Assembly: GCA_051001135.1 (NCBI GenBank)
Contig: JBPCNO010000166.1
Location: 31,674-95,673 of the forward strand
Reading direction: 5' to 3'
DNA: 64,000 nt
DNA from: CAWHMN01 sp051001135
Lineage (GTDB): Bacteria; Acidobacteriota; Terriglobia; Terriglobales; Acidobacteriaceae
Shown one piece after another: positions 10,001 to 18,650 of this stretch (position 1 is its first letter; the number at the start of each line of letters is the position of its first letter). The notes under the pieces are model-generated. The model did not search any database and was not told where the DNA came from. It saw only the letters and a list, made by a program, of their open reading frames with translations. A program made the position numbers and the translations under genes.

Positions 10001-10376
10001 CGATCTTCCGAATGTCTCCTCCTATCACGTATCTACAAGCAGAAAGAGCTATAAACAAGGACTGTTCCCCCACTGCGGGGGAGGCAATCTGTACAACTGC
10101 GGACCGTTCTCGTTCCCGCAGCTCGGACAGGAGGGAAGTGAAAATATCAATCAGTTCCGCAACCCGGGCTTCGCGCAAGTCGATGCAACTGTGAAGAAGG
10201 TCACCAGCATCTCCGAACGAGTGAAGTTGGACCTTAGAATCGACTTCTTCAATCTGTTCAATAGGGTGAACCTCACCGGAGTCGACGCGAATGCGCAAGA
10301 CGGAAGCGTATTTGGTACATCCACAGGGACACAGATACCCCGTCAAGGACAGCTCGGAGCTAGACTGGAGTTCTAA
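7008..10376 (+). CDS. Oar-like TonB-dependent outer membrane receptor with carboxypeptidase-regulatory-like N-terminus
   Basis: The chosen ATG at 7008 gives 1122 residues, with GGAGG at 6992-6996 and a clean Sec signal cleaved after about residue 25 (PHAFA/QFSS). Starting at 6873 would add 45 polar residues and hide the signal. Residues about 27-105 form a CarboxypepD_reg-like beta sandwich (VQGNVQDASGAVVVKAAVTL, GTYRFPSIAPGHY). A plug domain follows (about 110-230, LPARNPTALLGLTPGV), then a long beta-barrel ending in aromatic residues (GQLGARLEF). Such receptors are greatly expanded in Acidobacteriota and are thought to import large glycans or siderophores. Divergent transcription from the sugar-sensing operon suggests a carbohydrate ligand. 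Confidence 0.9.
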   Translation: MNQWSKRFATILIVGAMLTVPHAFAQFSSSVQGNVQDASGAVVVKAAVTLLDTDTQVSQTRAADDSGTYRFPSIAPGHYVVSATAPGFTSAQVDFTLQTAENRNIVLILNVGEVSNTISVTSQAPLLDVSDSRNQLTLDEHSLQTLPLPARNPTALLGLTPGVTGLGSAGYNNFFTENADYSANGRGTNGNQYILDGLDINIDVNPGVLTLVPNADALSEISVQTNTYTVDYGKTSSMQTIMTTKAGTTQYHGFGSVYYTYQGLNARGEFGPAPPAKIAPFHTTNMSFGIGGPVIPKHQLFFFFGIEPYRALTSNGNSVLTYEDPAFLTFAQQVRPNSPEVQLMAKYKPSAATTTGVAATAQDAFGSQDLVNNTGCNTPSTDNIPCSTPVFDNGNFNSSSYENAQQYNLRIDKYFSKDRLYGTFFRDTVNQGGPAVRPAFNTTNPSSVIATQGSETHTFSANTLNEASFGYNYLQSTAEATGLFSVPVVNVNSLGVGWGIGFADGQFAEHNYHWRDVLTHIQGSHSLSIGYEGWHGDDLALFAPSYAQPTFQYNNMIDLINDHPYSESGLSYNPITGKSMPGQYEYAETTHGVFAQDTWKATRKLTVNYGIRYDNYGNPYPTAGTPLANFHLGSGSTMAERVTNGINKQQSHVYDQSMNWIFSPRVGVAWDPTGSGLWVLRGGYGIYRDWVTLGNAENNLKGNPPGFVLPTFFNDGSTAPPIFGYGTQNTYPFGFPYPAFQGSPLDSKGGIPGAQIGVGGVDGNLKSPYTNTWSATLEREITPNMVASIGYVGQHSGDLQYGGGSSFGNSFSGDVNVYAGDLLQHLTCTPDPSNPGNPPKCQGVQTRLNSSFGAINYTFNGPWSNYSALILAAKGRFAQRGFLTVSYTRAVSKDNSGSLPSGNYPIEYPLSRFYGPSSWDVPNRFSLGWGYQLPKWNDGNGWLGRVASGWELSSVTILQSGLPFTVVTGAPLSATRGSSGNVVFQPGSGDFNADGDNTDLPNVSSYHVSTSRKSYKQGLFPHCGGGNLYNCGPFSFPQLGQEGSENINQFRNPGFAQVDATVKKVTSISERVKLDLRIDFFNLFNRVNLTGVDANAQDGSVFGTSTGTQIPRQGQLGARLEF

Positions 10377-10462
10377 GGTGGAACGGCATGGAGTATGCCT
10401 GACGAAACGGACTGGGGGCGCCGGAGCGCCTCAGCCTTTCGGCACCACCCCGAAATAGCAGC

Positions 10463-12037
10463 GTGGGAACCTCTGGTCACAAATCGCCTTCAGGCCGCCT
10501 TCGCACAATCCCCGCAGGCTCAGGCGTGGCGTTGCTCGTCTGTTTCCTGAGCTTTCCAATCTTCGCTGCCCAGCAGCGGACGATACCCCCAGAGCAGGCG
10601 GCGATTGCGCAGGTAGAAGATGCATTGCGCAACAATGATTACGCCAGGACTATCCAGCTAAGCCGTGCCGCGCTCAGGGCTGAGCCGCGGGATTATCGGA
10701 TTTGGACCCTCCAGGGGCTGGCTTATGCCGGTTCAGGGCAACCCTCGCTTGCGCTCTCCGCCTATGAACATGCGCTCAGGCTCGTGCCAGATTATCTTCC
10801 CGCACTTGAGGGAGCCGCGCAGGTGAATTATCAGCAGGGTCATCCGGCAGCGAAGCCGCTGCTCGAACACCTCCTCCGCCTGCAGCCGAAGGATCCCACA
10901 ACCCATGCGATGCTGGGCACCCTGGCCTATAAGAGCGGTGATTGCAAGGGCGCAATCCTACATTTTTCTCAAGCTCAATCCGTTGTGTCCGCACAACCGT
11001 CCGCGCTTACTCAGTATGGAATCTGCCTGTCGCGGCTGAACCGTACGGATGAGGCCATCCCCATACTCCAGCAGGCAGATGCTCTTGCACCGCAAGACAA
11101 TGTCACTCATTACAACCTCGCGCTCATGCTGTGGAAGAAGAAGCGTTATAACGAGGCGTTCCAGGCTTTGCAGCCGTCCATGCAGTCTGACACGAAGAAC
11201 GAAGATATCCTCACGCTGGCCGCGGATATCGACGAGGCGCGGAATGATACGCCGCATGCGGTTGACATGTTGCGCCGCGCGATTCTTGACAATCCACGCG
11301 ACCCAAGAGCTTATCTCTGGTTTGCCACGCTTGCTAGCAACCACTCGTCCTTTCAGGTTGGCATCGATATGCTCAATGCCGGCCTGCGAGAGCTTCCACA
11401 AGAGGCCCAGCTTCGCGTTGCGCGCGGAGTACTGTACGCGCAACTCGGCAAGTTCGACGAGGCTACAGAAGATTTCGAAGCGGCAAGCCAACTCGACCCG
11501 CAACTCTCTTTTGCTGGAACGGCGGAAGGCATCACGGCGACGCAGAAGCATGATCTAGGGGCAGGCATCGGCAAGTTCCGCGAAGAGGTGCGGAAACACC
11601 CTGACAGTGCTTTCGATCAGTACCTGCTTGCGGAATCTCTTGAGCAGCGGGGCGCCCAGATAGGCAGTCCGGACTATGCTGAAGAGCTCTATGCTGCGAC
11701 GAGAGCCGTCCAACTCGATCCGAATCTGACGTTGGCCGGTGGAATCCTTGCGAACCTCTACCTCCGTTCAGGCAAGACGGCACTCGCGATTGGACAGTGT
11801 GAAGCGATGTTGCGTACCGATCCTAACAACCAGGAGGCACTGTACCATCTGATCCTTGCACTCAGACAATCGAACAGAAAAGATGAAATACCTGCTTTGA
11901 CGAAGCGGTTTGTCGCCTTACGGAGCGCTGAGAAAGAGCAACAGGCTCATACGATGCGTTATCAACTGGCGGACAACGTGGCGCGGGGCGCGGATCAAAC
12001 CGTCCATTCCGGCAACGATGGTCATGTCTCTCCCTGA
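10463..12037 (+). CDS. Exported tetratricopeptide-repeat protein
   Basis: The protein has 524 residues, with a GTG start and a hydrophobic signal segment at about 20-36 (VALLVCFLSFPIFA). The rest is built of TPR helices from about residue 45 to 500, with typical W/G/Y/A/P positions (TLQGLAYAGSGQPSLALSAY, ALYHLILALRQSNRKDE). It follows the TonB receptor by 86 nt on the same strand. Exported TPR proteins beside such receptors are common in Acidobacteriota and probably act as assembly scaffolds. The start is weakly supported because no clear ribosome binding site precedes it. Confidence 0.8.
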   Translation: MGTSGHKSPSGRLRTIPAGSGVALLVCFLSFPIFAAQQRTIPPEQAAIAQVEDALRNNDYARTIQLSRAALRAEPRDYRIWTLQGLAYAGSGQPSLALSAYEHALRLVPDYLPALEGAAQVNYQQGHPAAKPLLEHLLRLQPKDPTTHAMLGTLAYKSGDCKGAILHFSQAQSVVSAQPSALTQYGICLSRLNRTDEAIPILQQADALAPQDNVTHYNLALMLWKKKRYNEAFQALQPSMQSDTKNEDILTLAADIDEARNDTPHAVDMLRRAILDNPRDPRAYLWFATLASNHSSFQVGIDMLNAGLRELPQEAQLRVARGVLYAQLGKFDEATEDFEAASQLDPQLSFAGTAEGITATQKHDLGAGIGKFREEVRKHPDSAFDQYLLAESLEQRGAQIGSPDYAEELYAATRAVQLDPNLTLAGGILANLYLRSGKTALAIGQCEAMLRTDPNNQEALYHLILALRQSNRKDEIPALTKRFVALRSAEKEQQAHTMRYQLADNVARGADQTVHSGNDGHVSP

Positions 12038-12437
12038 ACGGTTCTCTTGACGCTCGCGCTTGCTGGATTCTGTCCATGACAGCATTAGAAGATGGGCAAG
12101 CTGGCGGGCGAATTCGAAGCCGAGCAAGTTGCTGCTCGCTGGTTCTGGGGCGAAACGGCGCCCGCTGCCCTACCTCTGCGGTCTCGCTCTCTCCTGCGGC
12201 CCACTCATCTCGAATCGGACGGCTCCCTTACTCCACGGGGCGTGTGACACCATGCGCGCCGAAGTTCACGGTTACACATGCTCGCTCGATGGTCGCGCTG
12301 CCTTCGAGTTCGGTCATATTACAATCGTGGGATTCTCGGGCTCCAGCTTTATTGGTATTCCTGAATTGACGTTCAGCCACACGCCGTCTTCATAGCTCTC
12401 GGGCGTATTTTGCGTTTCTTGCCCGTTTGGAGGTTTT
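12038..12437. other. 400-bp intergenic stretch without a recognised gene
   Basis: I see no supported gene. A short plus-strand frame from about 12092 (MGKLAGEFEAEQVAARWFWG...) has protein-like composition for about 45 residues, but I recognise no family and it has no good ribosome binding site. The end of the gap carries the ribosome binding site (TTGGAGG, about 12427-12433) of the next gene. Confidence 0.5.
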
Positions 12438-12827
12438 GTGCAGCACAAAGCGTCGATTCTCGTCGTCGATGATGACCCGGCGCACCTGCGTATCTACGGC
12501 TGGATCATGAATGCCGCAGGATTCCGGGCGGTCGCCGCCCAGGTGCTTGCCCGGGATGTCTGCCTGCCTGCGGATGACAGCTTTGACGTGGTAGTGCTGG
12601 ATTACCGGCTTACCGGCACGTTGACCGCGGTCGAGGCGGCCCAACAGATCAGAGAGACGTATCCGAACGCCCCTATCGTCATTTTGTCGGATCTCTTCGG
12701 AATGCCCGATGATATTGCGCCCTACGCGAAGACATTTGTGCGTAAAGGCGAGCCGGAGAAGCTGATTTCGACCATTCGGGGTCTACTGCCTGGCGAAGCC
12801 GGTCTTTCGCCTGATCAACAATCATGA
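12438..12827 (+). CDS. Stand-alone receiver-domain response regulator
   Basis: At 129 residues this is a receiver domain with no output domain. Key residues are the acidic cluster D11-D13 (LVVDDDPAH), acceptor D55 (VVVLDYRLTG), S84 in the T/S position and K103. The start is GTG at 12438 with GGAGG upstream. The stop overlaps the ATG of the next gene (ATGA, 12824-12827), so it is co-translated with the TonB receptor gene. It probably receives phosphate from the CHASE8/HAMP kinase at the end of the same unit. With no DNA-binding domain it may act by protein contact or as a phosphate sink. Confidence 0.88.
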   Translation: MQHKASILVVDDDPAHLRIYGWIMNAAGFRAVAAQVLARDVCLPADDSFDVVVLDYRLTGTLTAVEAAQQIRETYPNAPIVILSDLFGMPDDIAPYAKTFVRKGEPEKLISTIRGLLPGEAGLSPDQQS

Positions 12828-14868
12828 GGCTTCGAACAAAGCCGGTTCGACTGAGGCTTTCCCGACGATTGGGTGTGGGCGCCTGCCTTCTTGCATGGAC
12901 GGCCTTGGGACGGGCCGGTCCGATGCCCCGATCCGGGCCATCTGAAGAACAGCAACTCAAATCGATGTCCCTCGAGCAGTTGGGAAATGTGGAGGTCACC
13001 ACCGTTTCCAAACAGCCCGAGGAAGTATGGCACACGCCTGCGGCTGTCTACGTGATCACGGCGGAAGACATTCAGCGTTCGGGCGCGACAAACATCCCCG
13101 ATCTGCTGCGGCTGGTTCCCGGCGTACAGGTCTCCCGGATGCAGAGCGACCAGTGGGCGGTCGGCATTCGCGGCCTTGCCAGCCAGTTCTCCAAAGGCCT
13201 GCTCGTTTTAGTTGATGGCCGGAGTGTCTTCACGCCGCTGTTCGAGGGTGTGTATTGGGATGTGCAAGATCTGGTGTTGGAAGACATCGAACGCATTGAA
13301 GTCATTCGCGGGCCTGCCGGTGCGGTGTGGGGGACGAATGCAGTCAATGGCGTCATCAACATCATTACCAAACATGCGCGAGACACACAGGGCTTCATGG
13401 CCAGCGCGACCGGCGGTGGATCGGTGGAGCATTTCATCGGTCAGGCGCAGGAAGGCTGGAGTCTACGGCAGAACCTGCAAATGCGAGTGTTCGCGAAAGG
13501 ATTCAACCGCGGTCCGGAACTGAATCCAGGCCATGATCCCTACGACCGCTGGCATCAGGAGCGAGGCGGATTCCGTGCGGATTGGCAGCCCAATGGTCGC
13601 GATGTGCTGATGCTGGAGGGAGATATCTACCGCGGAGAGAGCGGCGTCCAGAACGCCATCGGGCAATTTACTCCTCCGGCACAAGTGACGACGGACGGTG
13701 TGAACGCGGTGTCCGGCGGGGATGTAGTTCTGCGTTGGGATCGCACTCTCAATGCGCAGTCGAACTTTTACCTGCAGGCATACTTCGACCGTACAAACCG
13801 GGAAACCCCGCAGTTCGGCGAGACGCGCAATACCTTCAATGTGGATTTTGTCGATCACATCGGCTCTCTCCCGCGACAGGATGTGATCTTCGGCCTGGGA
13901 TTGCGTGAGAGTCCGAGCAGTCTCAACCAGACGCAGGCGACGGTGAATTTCACGCCGCATCGCCTGACGGATTACATCTATAGCGCTTTCCTTCAGGACC
14001 GGTTCGACATCGTACCGAACCATCTGCCGTGATTCTCGGCGCGAAGATTCAAACCAACAACTATAGCGGCGCGGGAATCGAGCCCAATGCCCGCATTCTT
14101 TGGAATCCGACGGCGCACCAAACCGTGTGGGGAGGCGTATCGCGCGCGCTCCGCGTGCCGGGACGCCTGGACCAGGATCTTACGTTGGTCGGAAACGTCA
14201 GTGCCACGCCGCCGGTCTTTGTGGCCATTCAGGGCAATCCCAACTTTAAACCGGAGGTGCTGATCGGATGGGAGGCCGGTTACAGGAAGCTTCTGACGCA
14301 GAAGCTTTATGTGGATCTCTCGTTATTTCATAACCAGTACGACGATCTGGAGAGCTATAGTAACCCGGTATTTGTTCTCATCCAACCGACCCAGCCTTAT
14401 CCCTATACCCTGCTCACGGCGACACTTGCCAACGGCGTGAAGGGCGTGACAGATGGCCTGGAGTTGGCGCCGGACTGGCGACCTTTTGGGTGGTTGGATC
14501 TGCGGGGTACCTATTCCCACCTTCATATCGGTTTGCACTCCAAGGCAGGCTTCGATCAGCCGAGCTATATCGCCAGTTACCAGGGATCGAGCCCCGATCA
14601 CATGGTCACCCTGCAATCCCTCTTCACACTGCCGCATGGAATCCAGATCGATCCCGATTACCGGTACATGAGTGCGCTGCCCGCCGTGAACGTGCCTGCC
14701 TACCAGACTGCCGACGCCCACCTCGCGTGGAAATTCACCAAGCATCTTCAGCTTTCAGCGGATGGACGAAACCTGCTGCAGCCTCATCATGCGGAGTTCT
14801 CCGGGGATAATGGCAATGCGGTTGGCATCCGGCGAAGCATCTACGGCGGCATCCGCTGGATTCCATGA
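12824..14868 (+). pseudogene. TonB-dependent receptor split by a frameshift near 14028
   Basis: Two reading frames make one receptor of about 680 residues. 12824-14032 encodes a signal peptide, the plug (GATNIPDLLRLVPGVQVSRM, RIEVIRGPAGAVWGTNAVNG) and the first half of the barrel, and stops in QDRFDIVPNHLP. From 14029, in the -1 frame, the barrel continues without loss (LGAKIQTNNYSG...) to the terminal strands (GGIRWIP). A single missing base just before 14029 explains this. Stop and downstream GTG overlap as GTGA, which could permit re-initiation, but a barrel made in two halves is unlikely. It resembles smaller FepA/vitamin-B12-type receptors rather than the Oar type. It is either a sequencing error or a true mutation. 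Confidence 0.8.
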
Positions 14869-14878
14869 GGCGACCGCG

Positions 14879-15502
14879 ATGAGGACTGAGACGCGCAGCC
14901 GATCGCTCCTCGCCGTGTGCAAGGGCAAATCTGCGCTTGCTGCCTTTTGCCAGGCGGCCATCGTTCTGGCCCTATGGGCGCCACTTACATTCGTCGAGCG
15001 CCGAGCCGCGGCGCAAACTGCACATCCCTCGCAGGACGACGTGGAAGCCGCATACCTCTATAACTTCGGAAAATTTGTACGTTGGCCCGCGGATGAGCAA
15101 CATCAGCCGTTGGAGATTTGCGTCCTCGGCAAGGACCCATTCGGGCCGACTCTGGACCACGTAGTCGCGAATGAACTGATCGACGGCCGCGGCCTGGTGG
15201 TACTTCGATTATCGCCGACGGACCCAATTCAGTCCTGCTCGGTTCTCTTCATCAGCAGTTCGGAAGCGCCGCGCCTCGAACAGGAGCTGTCCTCACTGGC
15301 AGCGTTGCCGATCATGACGGTCAGCGATATGCCGGGATTTGTCGATCACGGTGGAATTGTCCAGTTTCTCTTAAACGATGGCAGGGTTCGTTTTGAAGTG
15401 AACCTGAATGCGGCAAGTAAAAGCGGCCTTGTCCTCAGCTCGCAACTGCTGAAAGTTGCCGTGCACGTGGTTGGAAATCCGCCAGAAAAGGTGGCGCGAT
15501 GA
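14879..15502 (+). CDS. YfiR-family (DUF4154) periplasmic protein
   Basis: This 207-residue protein starts at the ATG at 14879, 10 nt after the receptor stop and preceded by GAGG. An N-terminal membrane or signal segment (about 20-40) precedes the YfiR signature EAAYLYNFGKFVRWP and the C-terminal FLLNDGRVRFEVNLNAA. In Pseudomonas, YfiR is a periplasmic repressor of a diguanylate cyclase. DUF4154 proteins often sit between a TonB receptor and a HAMP histidine kinase, as here. The stop overlaps the next start (ATGA at 15499-15502). It probably conveys a periplasmic state to the kinase. Confidence 0.88.
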   Translation: MRTETRSRSLLAVCKGKSALAAFCQAAIVLALWAPLTFVERRAAAQTAHPSQDDVEAAYLYNFGKFVRWPADEQHQPLEICVLGKDPFGPTLDHVVANELIDGRGLVVLRLSPTDPIQSCSVLFISSSEAPRLEQELSSLAALPIMTVSDMPGFVDHGGIVQFLLNDGRVRFEVNLNAASKSGLVLSSQLLKVAVHVVGNPPEKVAR

Positions 15503-16953
15503 AGTTGTTGCCGGAATCGAGGTCGATCTCCTCCAAACTTACCCGCATGAATCTGCTGGTGAGCGGAACGGCGCTTCTGCTGGCATGCGTGGCCTTTTTC
15601 TCCTACGACCTGGTCTCATTCCAGCGAAGCCTGATTCGCAGCCTCGCGGCGGAGACCAGGATTGTCGGTTCGAACAGCGTGTCCGCATTGCTGTTCAACG
15701 ACCAGGAAGCGGCGCAGACTACGCTGGCTGCCCTCAGCAGTTCCCCGGACATTCTGGGCGCCGCGATCGTGACCAACGATGGAAAAATATTCGCCGAATA
15801 TCGCTCGCACGGCGGCTCTGTCATGCAATTTCCATATTTGAGCCCGGGGCAAAATCAAGGGAAGTGGGTGTCAGGCAGGCATGTCTGGCTGGCGAACCGG
15901 ATCGTTTTTCAAGGTAGCTCGGAAGGCACCGTATACATTTCGGCCCAGTTAGAGGAGCTGGGACACAGAGCGCGTCAGTACCTTGTCATTGCCGTGGCGA
16001 TTCTGACGTTCTGCCTGGTGGCCGCAATGCTCGTGACCGTGGCCTTCCGGAGGCTGGTCGCGCAGCCGATCATCGCCCTTGCCGAGATGTCGCGCGCGGT
16101 CTCTCGAGATCGCAATTACTCTCTGAGAGCGCCACCCAGCCGCGAGCACGACGAGATCGCGGTGCTGATCGAATCGTTCAATGAGATGCTGACGCAAATC
16201 GAGCAGCGAGACTCGGCCTTGCGCCGGGCGCGTGACGAACTGGAAGAGCGCGTGCAGGACCGGACGGCGGAACTGAAGGCCGCCAATCGAGAGCTTGAGG
16301 CGTTTTCTTATACCGTGGCGCACGATCTGCGCGGGCCGCTCGACGCGATCGGCGGCATAGGCTTTGTTCTGCAGCAGGGATACGCGGACAGGGTGGATGC
16401 CGACGGTAAGGAGATGCTCAGTCGATTAAGGCATTCTTCGGCGAAGATGGCTGCACTGATTGACGATCTGTTGAATCTTTCCCGCGCTGGCACTTCCACT
16501 CTGGAGCGTTCTACCGTCGACCTGAGCCGGATGGCCTCGTCCATTGCCGAGGAACTCAGAAGCGCCGATCCGGCTCGCAACGTGTCCTTCACGATTGCGC
16601 CCGGAGCAATTGTATTGGCGGACGCCGGGCTGATGCGCGTCACATTGGAAAACCTGCTTCGGAACGCATGGAAATACACCTCCCGCCGGCTCTCCGCGCG
16701 GATAGAGTTTGGATTCAAGCGCGATGGGGCTGAGATCGTTTGCTTCGTGCGGGACGATGGCGCCGGATTCAACCCTGAATTTACCGACCGTTTGTTCAAG
16801 CCCTTTCAACGGCTGCACACGCAGGGTGAATTTATGGGAACCGGCATCGGACTGGCTACAGTGAAACGCAGTGTTGCCAGACATGGGGGACGGGTCTGGG
16901 CTGAGGGCGCACTGGAACAAGGCGCTACCTTTTACTTTGCGCTGGATGCTTGA
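15499..16953 (+). CDS. CHASE8/HAMP sensor histidine kinase
   Basis: This kinase has 484 residues. The first membrane segment is at about 18-37, followed by a CHASE8-like periplasmic domain (about 40-155) with the typical LAAETRIVGSNSVSALLFND. The second membrane segment is at about 161-183 and the HAMP domain at about 184-237. A coiled coil (RARDELEERVQDRTAELKAA) leads to HisKA, with H275 the acceptor in SYTVAHDLRGPL, and HATPase_c with N box LENLLRNAWKYT and G boxes DDGAGF and GTGIGL. It is translationally coupled to the YfiR-like gene. The receiver protein at 12438 is the likely phospho-partner. Confidence 0.93.
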   Translation: MKLLPESRSISSKLTRMNLLVSGTALLLACVAFFSYDLVSFQRSLIRSLAAETRIVGSNSVSALLFNDQEAAQTTLAALSSSPDILGAAIVTNDGKIFAEYRSHGGSVMQFPYLSPGQNQGKWVSGRHVWLANRIVFQGSSEGTVYISAQLEELGHRARQYLVIAVAILTFCLVAAMLVTVAFRRLVAQPIIALAEMSRAVSRDRNYSLRAPPSREHDEIAVLIESFNEMLTQIEQRDSALRRARDELEERVQDRTAELKAANRELEAFSYTVAHDLRGPLDAIGGIGFVLQQGYADRVDADGKEMLSRLRHSSAKMAALIDDLLNLSRAGTSTLERSTVDLSRMASSIAEELRSADPARNVSFTIAPGAIVLADAGLMRVTLENLLRNAWKYTSRRLSARIEFGFKRDGAEIVCFVRDDGAGFNPEFTDRLFKPFQRLHTQGEFMGTGIGLATVKRSVARHGGRVWAEGALEQGATFYFALDA

Positions 16954-17115
16954 GTGCCTCCGCCGCCTAATGCAAGGGAATCGAGGCCGGGGATGCCGCC
17001 CACACTCTTCGTCAGGGAGTCCCCTTCTATCTGACAAGCTCTGTGCAATTCCAATGACGGCCGCGCAGGAGATCGCATCTCTATATAAGAACCACGCTCC
17101 GGAAGAGGATCGATC

Positions 17116-18013
17116 ATGGCTTCGTCAGGTTCTCCACCGCCCCCGCAAGATCCGCGCGACCGTTTCTCCAAGCCGCCGTTTCCGGCCCAACAACAAGCCG
17201 TACCGGGAAGTGCGCGCGATCTGGAACCGCAGGCCGACCACGGCGAGACCAGTTACAACGGGTGCGGTCGACTGAACGGCAGGGCCGCTCTCATCACCGG
17301 GGGCGATAGCGGTATCGGACGCGCAGTGGCGGTGTGCTTCGCGAAAGAGGGAGCAGACATTCTGTTTACTTGCCTGCCGGAAGAACAGGCGGACGCTGAC
17401 AAGACCGTCAAACTGGTGGAGCGCACCGGCCGGCGAGCCGTTGCAGTTCCGGGCGACATTCGCGAGAAATCCTTCTGCAAGCAGCTAGTCGATAGGACAG
17501 TGAGCGAATTCGGCGGGCTCGATATTCTGGTGAACAACGCGGCATTTCAGCGAACCTACGAGAAGCTGGAAGATATTTCAGAGGACGAGTTCGATACGAC
17601 CTACCGCACCAACGTATACGCCACTTTCTTCCTGACGCAAGCGGCGCTGCCAAAGATGAAGCCGGGCGGCGTCATCCTGAACACCTGCTCGATCGAGGCT
17701 TACGACCCGAAGGGAATGCTGGCGCCATATGCCTCAACGAAAGCTGCGCTGGTCAGCCTGACCAAGAGCTTTTCCATGCTGTGCATGAAAAACGGCGTGC
17801 GCGTAAATGGAGTAGCGCCGGACCGGTTTGGACGCCTCTGATCCCGTCGACTATGCCGGCGGAACAGGTGAAGAAGTTCGGGAGAATACGTTGTTTAAAC
17901 GTCCCGCTCAACCAGTAGAACAAGCGGCCATCTATGTATTCCTCGCTTCGGACGATGCCAGCTATGTTACGGGCGAGATCCATCGAGCAACGGGCGGCAA
18001 AATGCCTTTTTAG
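17116..18013 (+). pseudogene. Short-chain dehydrogenase of the YghA/general-stress type, broken by two single-base deletions
   Basis: Residues 1-235 read normally from the ATG at 17116: a Pro/Gln-rich extension, the NAD(P) motif TGGDSGIG, NNAAF, and the active site serine (NTCSIEAYD) with Y-x-x-x-K (YASTKAA). After GVAP (about 17820) the frame is lost. The -1 frame continues with PVWTPLIPSTMPAEQ, typical of the family, until about 17882. A second missing base then puts the end (FKRPAQPVEQAAIYVFLASD) in a third frame, stopping at 18013. Both breaks lie beside G runs. Restoring one base at each site would give a protein of about 300 residues, the usual family length. Confidence 0.85.
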
Positions 18014-18051
18014 GCATGGCTGCCTCAGGCATAACTGATTGGATAGGTCCG

Positions 18052-18591
18052 ATGCCTCGTAAGGCGACGCAACAACGAGATGCTCCTCCCCGGTCGGTGC
18101 AGGAGAACATTCGAACGATCGCCGCGCTCGAGCGTGCTTTTGAAGAAAGTAAGACGGTGGCGGACCGTATCGCATCGCGGATCGCTGCCTTCTCCGGCAG
18201 CTTGTGGTTTGTCGCCGTCCACCTGATCTGGTTCGTTGCCTGGTTCGTTATCAACACAGGTCATTTTCCCGGATTGAAGCCGTTTGACCCCTATCCATTC
18301 ATTCTGCTGTCGATGATGGTCTCGGTAGAAGCAGTATTGCTGAGTACATTCGTGCTGATGAAGCAGAACCTGATGCAGCGGCGCACCGACGACCGGGACG
18401 AGATGAACCTGCAGATCGATCTTCTCTCGGAAAAGGAGCTGACCAAAGCGCTGCAGGTTCTTCGGGCGATCAGCCGTAAGCTGGAGATTGACGATACATC
18501 GCTCGATGCGGAGTTTGACGATATGAGCCAGAACACCTCTCTGGATCAGTTAGCCGAAAGCATTCGTAAAGAGATACCGCCCGAGGGTTAA
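18052..18591 (+). CDS. DUF1003 membrane protein
   Basis: This protein of about 179 residues carries the DUF1003 signature: SVQENI near the start, then two membrane segments (about 53-73 and 82-104; GSLWFVAVHLIWFVAWFVIN and ILLSMMVSVEAVLLSTFVLM) and a charged cytoplasmic C-terminus with heptad-like helices. The family has no established biochemical role. An in-frame ATG at 18016 lies 3 nt after the preceding stop with no room for a ribosome binding site, so the ATG at 18052 (AGG a few bases upstream) is preferred. It converges on the minus-strand SDR gene. Confidence 0.8.
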   Translation: MPRKATQQRDAPPRSVQENIRTIAALERAFEESKTVADRIASRIAAFSGSLWFVAVHLIWFVAWFVINTGHFPGLKPFDPYPFILLSMMVSVEAVLLSTFVLMKQNLMQRRTDDRDEMNLQIDLLSEKELTKALQVLRAISRKLEIDDTSLDAEFDDMSQNTSLDQLAESIRKEIPPEG

Positions 18592-18601
18592 ACAGCCAGG
18601 T

Positions 18602-18637
18602 GCGGGTAGGACGGCTGCATGCATCTATCCTACCCGC
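18602..18637. terminator. Strong hairpin between convergent genes
   Basis: GCGGGTAGGA (18602-18611) and TCCTACCCGC (18628-18637) form a perfect 10-bp stem around a 16-nt loop. It sits between the stop of the DUF1003 gene (18591) and the stop of the convergent SDR gene (18651). A bidirectional terminator is likely although no T run follows. Confidence 0.6.
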
Positions 18638-18650
18638 CATACCCGCAGCC

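Noticed and set aside
12060..12395. 111-codon frame in the gap before the receiver gene
   Set aside because: Cys/Ser/Arg-rich composition and no ribosome binding site; treated as non-coding.
14029..14868. Separate 279-residue gene beginning at the GTG overlap
   Set aside because: It encodes only the second half of a beta-barrel that continues exactly from the preceding frame, so it is the end of a frameshifted receptor.
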